From NCBI GenBank assembly GCA_030636545.1, contig DAOVWR010000047.1, positions 1-8,804 of the forward strand: DNA of 8,804 bases, given 5' to 3'. Below, piece by piece: positions 5,738-8,804 of the stretch. Numbering within the stretch: the stretch's first letter is position 1; each line of letters starts with the position of its first letter. A program made the translations under genes and the position numbers. Under the pieces are notes generated by a model. The model was given only the letters and a program-made list of their open reading frames with translations. It searched no databases and was not told the origin of the DNA. This DNA comes from Mycoplasmatota bacterium. GTDB taxonomy: Bacteria; Bacillota_I; Bacilli_A; Izemoplasmatales; Izemoplasmataceae.

Positions 5738-7513
5738 CCAAAAATAAGTGAAGAGGTTATTAAAGAAGTCTTACAAAAAACAGATATAGTTGATATTATA
5801 TCTGAAAAAGTTTCTCTTTCTAAAAAAGGAAAGAGTTATTTTGGTTTGTGTCCTTTTCATAATGAAAAAACACCTTCGTTTTCAGTGGAGCCTGAAAGAA
5901 AAATATATACATGTTTTTCTTGTGGTGAAAAGGGTAATGCGATTACCTTTAAACAGAAAACAGAAAATCTTACTTTTGTCGAAGCAGTTGAAGATTTAGC
6001 TATAAAAGCAAATATAGATTTAGATTTTGGTACATATAAAAGAGAAAATCCTCATAAAAAGTATTTTGAGATTAATCGTGATGCTGAAAATCTTTATAAG
6101 TTATACTTATCAAGTACTAAGCAAGGTATAATTGCAAAACAATACTTAGTTGATAGAGGAATTAAAGATGATGTTATTAATGCTTTCAATATTGGATTGT
6201 CTCCTACTGAGTTTGATGTATTATACAAAACATTAACTGAGAAAGGTATTTTGGTCTCTGACTTACATGATTTAGGGTTAGTAAAACAAAGTAAAACTAA
6301 ATCTTTTTATGATCTTTTTAGAGAAAGAATTATATTTCCTATTTTAGATGAACGAGGAAATACAGTGGGATTTTCTGGGAGAAGTTACTTACAAACAGAT
6401 AAAGATTCACCTAAATATATAAATAGTCCACAAACGGTCGTATTTACTAAGAGTAGAGTTGTTTATAACTTGAGCAATGCGATTAATGAAATCAAGAAAA
6501 ACAACCGTGTCGTCTTATTTGAGGGGTATATGGATGTTATTGCAGCATATCGAGCTAATATTAAAGAGAGTGTTGCTTCAATGGGAACATCATTAACAAC
6601 TGAACAAGTAAAAATTATGAAAAAATATACAAGCAATGTAACAATTTGTTACGATGGTGATTCTGCTGGAATTGAAGCAACTACTAGAGCTATTAAGTTG
6701 TTTGAAAGAGAAAATATGCAAGTAAAAATAGTGCTATTACCAGATAACTTAGATCCAGATGATTATCTTAGTAAATATTCAGCTGAGAAACTAAACAGTT
6801 TCATTAACGAAAAATGGATGGATAAGATTGAATTTTCGTATATCCAAAATAACATGGGAATTGATCATGCTAAAATGATTGATATTGAACGCTTTAAGAA
6901 AACAATCTTTGATTTAATTAAGAATACATCAAATACGATAATAGAAAGATATATTAAGCGTTTAGCAACTGATATATCTGTTTCTGTTGAATCGGTAAGA
7001 CAAGATTTCAATCAATATACAAGAAAGAATATCCACGTAGCTGGTGATAGATTTAAACGAGCTATTCCAATTGATTCAAAGTATCTTTTCGCAGAGAGAA
7101 GATTGTTATGTTACTTTTTAAGTGATATTAAGTATGTTCTTAAATTTAATGCTGAATTTGGGGAAATATTTTATATAAATTCAATGACTAGAGATATTAA
7201 ACACTTGATCGAAGATACACATTATAAGAATTTAGAAGATAATAAGAATTCTGATATCAGTGAAGATGAGCTTGTAAATATTCTAAACGAAGAACAATTA
7301 CATTTTTACAATACAAAGGTAAAAAATAAGATGATTATGTTATTCGATAAAGAATATGAAGATCTTATTGGAACTATTCAGGACTATTTGAATTTCCTAA
7401 TTCAAACTGAACTAGAAGAAAAAATCAGAGCTGCCGAAACAGCTACTGAAAAGATCGAGTTAGCAAAATATAGAGATACTAATTTTAAGGAGGCAAAGCA
7501 TGGACAAAGATAA
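5735..7513 (+). CDS. dnaG: DNA primase DnaG
   Basis: This 592-residue protein is the usual size for bacterial DnaG (about 580-605). It makes the short RNA primers for leading- and lagging-strand synthesis at the fork. The N-terminal CHC2 zinc finger has C39, H42, C60 and C63 (LCPFHNEKTPSF...CFSCGEKGN). The core has FRERIIFPILDERGNTVGFSGR (195-216). The TOPRIM catalytic motifs are EGYMDV (263-268), YDGDSAG (306-312) and DPDDY (350-354), holding the acidic residues that bind metal. Residues from about 450 form the variable C-terminal helicase-interaction region, which is charged and helical here. It starts 8 bp after glyS, and its last 14 bases contain the start of rpoD. In Bacillus a regulator gene (ccpN/yqfL) often lies between glyS and dnaG; it is missing here. 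Confidence 0.97.
   Translation: MPKISEEVIKEVLQKTDIVDIISEKVSLSKKGKSYFGLCPFHNEKTPSFSVEPERKIYTCFSCGEKGNAITFKQKTENLTFVEAVEDLAIKANIDLDFGTYKRENPHKKYFEINRDAENLYKLYLSSTKQGIIAKQYLVDRGIKDDVINAFNIGLSPTEFDVLYKTLTEKGILVSDLHDLGLVKQSKTKSFYDLFRERIIFPILDERGNTVGFSGRSYLQTDKDSPKYINSPQTVVFTKSRVVYNLSNAINEIKKNNRVVLFEGYMDVIAAYRANIKESVASMGTSLTTEQVKIMKKYTSNVTICYDGDSAGIEATTRAIKLFERENMQVKIVLLPDNLDPDDYLSKYSAEKLNSFINEKWMDKIEFSYIQNNMGIDHAKMIDIERFKKTIFDLIKNTSNTIIERYIKRLATDISVSVESVRQDFNQYTRKNIHVAGDRFKRAIPIDSKYLFAERRLLCYFLSDIKYVLKFNAEFGEIFYINSMTRDIKHLIEDTHYKNLEDNKNSDISEDELVNILNEEQLHFYNTKVKNKMIMLFDKEYEDLIGTIQDYLNFLIQTELEEKIRAAETATEKIELAKYRDTNFKEAKHGQR
7487..7493 (+). promoter_or_regulatory. rpoD ribosome binding site inside dnaG
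   Basis: AAGGAGG lies 6 bases before ATG 7500 and within the last codons of dnaG. This strong site argues that the overlapping start is real and that rpoD initiates independently rather than only by coupling. Confidence 0.9.
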
Positions 7514-8759
7514 GATTATTCAAGAGTTAGTTGATATCAATAAAGTAAAAGGGTATTTAGCAGTAAAGGAAATTCTTAAATATGTTGTTGAAGATTCTGA
7601 GGATTTTGATATTATAACTTCTGAACTTGAAAAAAGACAAGTCGATGTTGTGAGTGAAGATGAAATGGTGAGTTATGATATCACTAAACAGGATGTGGCT
7701 GATAAACATGGTAATTTAGATGATGACTCTGAAGATGATTTAGATCCAAGTATCGTATTAGATCTAAATTTTACTAAAGATATTGAGGAAGAATTACTTC
7801 ATGATAAATCTTTTGAAAGTCAAATATCAATCAAAGTAGATGACCCTGTTAGAATGTATTTAAAAGAAATAGGGAGAGTTGATTTGCTAGTGGCAGCAAA
7901 AGAAGTTGAACTAGCAATCGATATTGCAAACGCAAAAGTAGCAAGAGAACAATTCGATGAACTAGTATTATTAGGAGAAGAAATCACTCCTGAATATAAA
8001 AAAGGCGTAGAAGAAATTATGTTTAGAGGTGAGCTTGCTAAAAATAAATTAGTAGAAGCAAACTTAAGACTTGTAGTTTCAATTGCGAAAAGATATGTTG
8101 GTAGAGGAATGCAATTCCTAGATTTAATTCAAGAAGGTAATATGGGACTTATGAAAGCAGTTGGAAAGTTTGACCACACTAAAGGATTTAAGTTTTCTAC
8201 ATATGCTACATGGTGGATCAGACAAGCAATTACAAGAGCGATTGCTGATCAAGCTAGAACAATCAGAATTCCTGTACATATGGTTGAAACTATTAATAAA
8301 TTAGTACGTACTCAACGCCAATTAATTCAAGAGTTAAAGCGTGAACCTCGTCCTGAAGAAGTCGCAGAGAGAATGGGGATCACTGTTGAAAAAGTTCAAA
8401 TAATTCAAAAAGTAGCTCAAGAACCTATCTCTTTAGAGTCACCAGTAGGTGAAGAAGAAGATTCAAGTCTTGGTGATTTTATACCTGATCATGATACGCT
8501 TACTCCAATGGAGTTTACGTCTAAAATAATGCTTAAAAGAGAACTCGATAATGTGTTAGAAACACTTACAGACCGTGAAGAAAAAGTCTTAAGAATGCGT
8601 TTTGGATTACTGGACGGTCGTAGTAGAACATTAGAGGAAGTTGGAAGAGAATTTGGTGTTACTCGTGAGAGAATCAGACAAATAGAAGCTAAGGCTTTAC
8701 GTAAACTAAGACATCCATCAAGATCTAAGAAACTTAAAGACTTCATGAGTGGAAAATAG
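7500..8759 (+). CDS. rpoD: RNA polymerase primary sigma factor (SigA/RpoD)
   Basis: This 419-residue housekeeping sigma-70 directs RNA polymerase to -10/-35 promoters such as those seen here. A divergent region 1.1 spans about 1-60, then an acidic linker (DDDSEDDLD, 74-82). Region 1.2 begins DPVRMYLKEIGRV (115-127). Region 2 spans about 175-250: NLRLVVSIAKRYVGRG, DLIQEGNMGLMKAV, the -10-melting KFSTYATWWIRQAI (211-224) and RTIRIPVHMVETINKL. Region 3 follows (QRQLIQELKREPRPEEVAERMG). Region 4.2 has the -35 helix-turn-helix, RTLEEVGREFGVTRERIRQIEAKALRKLRHPSR (376-408). Compared with compact Bacillus SigA, the linker between regions 1.2 and 2 (about residues 138-173) is roughly 30 residues longer. 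The start overlaps dnaG and has AAGGAGG at 7487. The TAG stop is followed directly by an in-frame TGA. It is the last gene of the unit within the window. Confidence 0.97.
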   Translation: MDKDKIIQELVDINKVKGYLAVKEILKYVVEDSEDFDIITSELEKRQVDVVSEDEMVSYDITKQDVADKHGNLDDDSEDDLDPSIVLDLNFTKDIEEELLHDKSFESQISIKVDDPVRMYLKEIGRVDLLVAAKEVELAIDIANAKVAREQFDELVLLGEEITPEYKKGVEEIMFRGELAKNKLVEANLRLVVSIAKRYVGRGMQFLDLIQEGNMGLMKAVGKFDHTKGFKFSTYATWWIRQAITRAIADQARTIRIPVHMVETINKLVRTQRQLIQELKREPRPEEVAERMGITVEKVQIIQKVAQEPISLESPVGEEEDSSLGDFIPDHDTLTPMEFTSKIMLKRELDNVLETLTDREEKVLRMRFGLLDGRSRTLEEVGREFGVTRERIRQIEAKALRKLRHPSRSKKLKDFMSGK

Positions 8760-8769
8760 TGAACTTATC

Positions 8770-8791
8770 TAAGCGATTAAATAGTTGCTTA
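8770..8791 (+). other. Imperfect hairpin downstream of rpoD
   Basis: Bases 8770-8778 pair with 8783-8791 (core TAAGC/GCTTA, two G-T wobbles) around a 4-base loop, 11 bases after the rpoD stop. No run of T follows (TATTTCACAC), so it is not a standard intrinsic terminator. It might be a weak terminator, a 3' stabilising stem, or chance. The window ends 13 bases later, so what follows is unknown. Confidence 0.35.
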
Positions 8792-8804
8792 TATTTCACA
8801 CAAG

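Noticed and set aside
5790..5999. Second-frame open frame inside the 5' part of dnaG
   Set aside because: It overlaps the conserved zinc-finger region of dnaG in another frame. The lysine/leucine-rich product is typical of shifted AT-rich coding DNA.
7487..7513. Frameshift fusing dnaG and rpoD
   Set aside because: The 14-base overlap has a stop for dnaG and a strong independent ribosome binding site for rpoD. Both proteins have normal ends.
8489..8746. Minus-strand open frame inside the 3' part of rpoD
   Set aside because: It is a serine/leucine-rich antisense shadow of sigma region 4.
854..8759. Use of UGA as a tryptophan codon
   Set aside because: The Trp codons in era, glyS, dnaG and rpoD are TGG, and these frames are complete without reading through any TGA.
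1..8804. A novel defence, mobile or biosynthetic system
   Set aside because: Apart from the partial edge gene, every frame belongs to a conserved housekeeping family in expected order. I see no transposase, integrase, repeat array, toxin-antitoxin pair or tRNA.

Overview
The window is AT-rich, densely packed, almost entirely co-directional housekeeping DNA from a low-GC Gram-positive lineage. Gene order (phoH-ybeY-cdd-era-recO, then glyS-dnaG-rpoD), single-chain glycyl-tRNA synthetase, AGGAGG/AGGTGAT ribosome binding sites and very low GC point to the Firmicutes/Mollicutes border, for example Acholeplasma-, Izemoplasma- or Haloplasma-like bacteria. This placement is inferred from gene order and protein character, not from a search. 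Every Trp codon I checked is TGG, and none of the nine complete genes ends in TGA (five TAA, four TAG). Nothing here requires the Mycoplasma UGA=Trp code.

Left edge (1-586): a minus-strand gene runs off the left end. It encodes an unrecognised, very lysine-rich protein with one N-terminal membrane segment. It is divergent from rpsU, with about 160 bp between the two start codons. That gap holds a strong extended -10 promoter for rpsU, an inverted repeat and a weaker candidate promoter for the minus-strand gene.

Middle (587-4284): rpsU (ribosomal protein S21) is a one-gene unit closed by a clear intrinsic terminator. A second extended -10 promoter follows at once and drives phoH-ybeY-cdd-era-recO. 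These genes overlap or are separated by no more than 11 bp. They combine ribosome maturation and RNA metabolism (PhoH, YbeY, Era), pyrimidine salvage (Cdd) and recombinational repair (RecO). Compared with Bacillus, the pgpH/yqfF and dgkA genes usually found in this cluster are absent.

Right (4261-8804): a short terminator hairpin overlaps the recO stop codon, and a third extended -10 promoter follows within about ten bases. It starts glyS-dnaG-rpoD, a version of the macromolecular-synthesis operon that joins translation (GlyRS), replication priming (primase) and transcription (primary sigma factor). rpoD starts inside dnaG. The 45 bp after rpoD contain only an imperfect hairpin.

I see no mobile element, CRISPR array, tRNA, rRNA or defence system. 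The least explained element is the edge gene at 1-422. The other points of interest are the merged terminator/promoter boundaries, a linker enlargement in the sigma factor and stop-codon usage.
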